The notes under the pieces: generated by a model
Told to the model about the DNA's origin: nothing
Databases searched by the model: none
What the model saw: only the letters and a program-made list of their open reading frames with translations
Source of the DNA: an uncultured Bacteroidota bacterium
GTDB taxonomy: Bacteria > Bacteroidota > Bacteroidia > Bacteroidales > P3
NCBI GenBank assembly: GCA_902783595.1
Contig: CACZRR010000017.1
Span: 1 to 63,265, forward strand
DNA: 63,265 nt
Reading direction: 5' to 3'
Program-made: the position numbers and the translations under genes
Part shown: piece after piece, positions 62,397 to 63,265 of the stretch
How the letters are laid out: each line of letters opens with the position of its first letter
Numbering within the stretch: position 1 is the first letter of the stretch

Positions 62397-63265
62397 CCTA
62401 TACTGAAAAAGACCAGAGATACAAACGCTATACCGTCACCTCGGCGCTCCCCTATGCCAACGGACCTGTGCATATCGGCCATCTGGCGGGTGTCTATGTG
62501 CCTGCCGACGTCTATGTGCGCTACCTGCGTGCCCAGGGCGAGGAGGTGATGTTCATCGGCGGCTCGGACGAGCACGGTGTACCTATCACCATCAAAGCCC
62601 GCAAAGAGGGCGTCACCCCACAGGATATCGTGGACCGCTACCACAAGATCATCAAGGATAGTTTTGCCGAGCTGGGCATCTCGTTCGATATCTACAGTCG
62701 TACCAGCAGCAAGGAGCACCACGAGACCGCTGCCGCCTACTTCAAGAAGCTCTACGACGAGGGCAAGTTCGTCGAGAAGAGCTCCATGCAATACTATGAC
62801 GAGGAGGCGCAGCAGTTCTTGGCTGACCGCTACATCACCGGCACCTGTCCCCATTGTGGCAACGAGCACGCCTATGGCGACCAGTGCGAAGCCTGCGGCA
62901 CGAGCCTCAATGCCACCGATCTCATCAATCCCAAGAGTGCCCTCAGCGGCTCGAAGCCCGTGCTACGGGAAACCAAGCATTGGTTCCTGCCCCTCGACCA
63001 GGATGAGCCGTGGCTGCGCGAGTGGATCCTCAACAGTCACAAAGAAGACTGGAAGGTGAACGTCTACGGCCAGTGCAAATCGTGGATCGACGCCGGCTTG
63101 CAGCCGCGTGCTGTCACCCGCGACCTTGACTGGGGCGTCAAGGTGCCCGTCGAGGGTACCGACGGCAAGGTGCTCTATGTCTGGTTCGATGCCCCCATCG
63201 GCTATGTCAGCAATACGGTAGAGCTCTGTGAGAAGGAGCCAGAGAAGTGGGGTTCATGGCAGAAG
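62393..63265 (+). CDS. metG: Methionyl-tRNA synthetase, 3' end outside window
   Basis: The first 291 codons of a class I aminoacyl-tRNA synthetase that charges tRNA-Met; the frame is open to the right edge. [16 protein letters not shown] (HIGH motif, residues ~27-30) and [16 protein letters not shown] are diagnostic. Cysteines 152, 155, 165 and 168 form the zinc knuckle of the connective domain, and [15 protein letters not shown] is near the edge. The KMSKS loop and C-terminal domains are beyond the window. The start overlaps the preceding lipoprotein stop, an unusual coupling for a housekeeping enzyme. Confidence 0.95.
   Translation, partial: MTYTEKDQRYKRYTVTSALPYANGPVHIGHLAGVYVPADVYVRYLRAQGEEVMFIGGSDEHGVPITIKARKEGVTPQDIVDRYHKIIKDSFAELGISFDIYSRTSSKEHHETAAAYFKKLYDEGKFVEKSSMQYYDEEAQQFLADRYITGTCPHCGNEHAYGDQCEACGTSLNATDLINPKSALSGSKPVLRETKHWFLPLDQDEPWLREWILNSHKEDWKVNVYGQCKSWIDAGLQPRAVTRDLDWGVKVPVEGTDGKVLYVWFDAPIGYVSNTVELCEKEPEKWGSWQK

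Overview
The window looks like a piece of a Bacteroidota (order Bacteroidales) chromosome with moderately high GC. The evidence is the Bacteroidetes-style promoters (TTTG then TAnnTTTG), the absence of clear Shine-Dalgarno sites, a type IX secretion (T9SS) C-terminal sorting domain, a fimbrillin-like lipoprotein, DUF4837/DUF6089/DUF3467/DUF5606 proteins, and the acpP-fabF-rnc and bamA-ompH-ompH blocks. I cannot place the family from sequence alone.

Bases 1-34140 are a giant surface-protein locus. A gene open at the left edge (at least 6185 residues in view) is built almost entirely of Y/F-G-G-G solenoid-like repeats. These are organised into two kinds of long super-module and end in three chitobiase-C-terminal-like beta-sandwich domains. 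After a 256-base gap with an inverted repeat and an 11-bp minisatellite comes a second giant gene (4246 residues) with a signal peptide, the same Y/F-G-G-G repeats, GLUG-like repeats and a T9SS sorting domain. A 65-residue protein overlaps its stop codon, and a fimbrillin-like/GLUG lipoprotein follows. Together they resemble a surface adhesin or matrix system that I cannot match to a named one.

Bases 34190-46103 are housekeeping genes in short units of both orientations: DUF3467 and a phosphopantetheinyl transferase, a Sua5/TsaC protein, a POT-family peptide transporter, ribosomal proteins bS21 and bL28, mutY, ssb, pgi, an OmpA-like porin, and a purN - glycosyltransferase - OmpA-domain operon on the minus strand. 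Several convergent pairs share clear hairpin terminators.

Bases 46104-53945 are one long plus-strand run: acpP, fabF, rnc, a helix-hairpin-helix outer-membrane protein, an epimerase-like SDR, DUF4837, DUF6089 and uppS. It meets the minus-strand bamA-ompH-ompH block tail to tail. Bases 58144-63265 are pyrK, pyrD, a BadF-type sugar kinase with an internal 7-bp repeat, DUF5606, a lipoprotein and the 5' part of metG.

The points most worth a second look are the giant repeat-protein pair with its small coupled protein, and the 11-bp-period tandem repeats that occur in three separate intergenic regions. No tRNA, rRNA, insertion sequence, integrase or CRISPR array was recognised.
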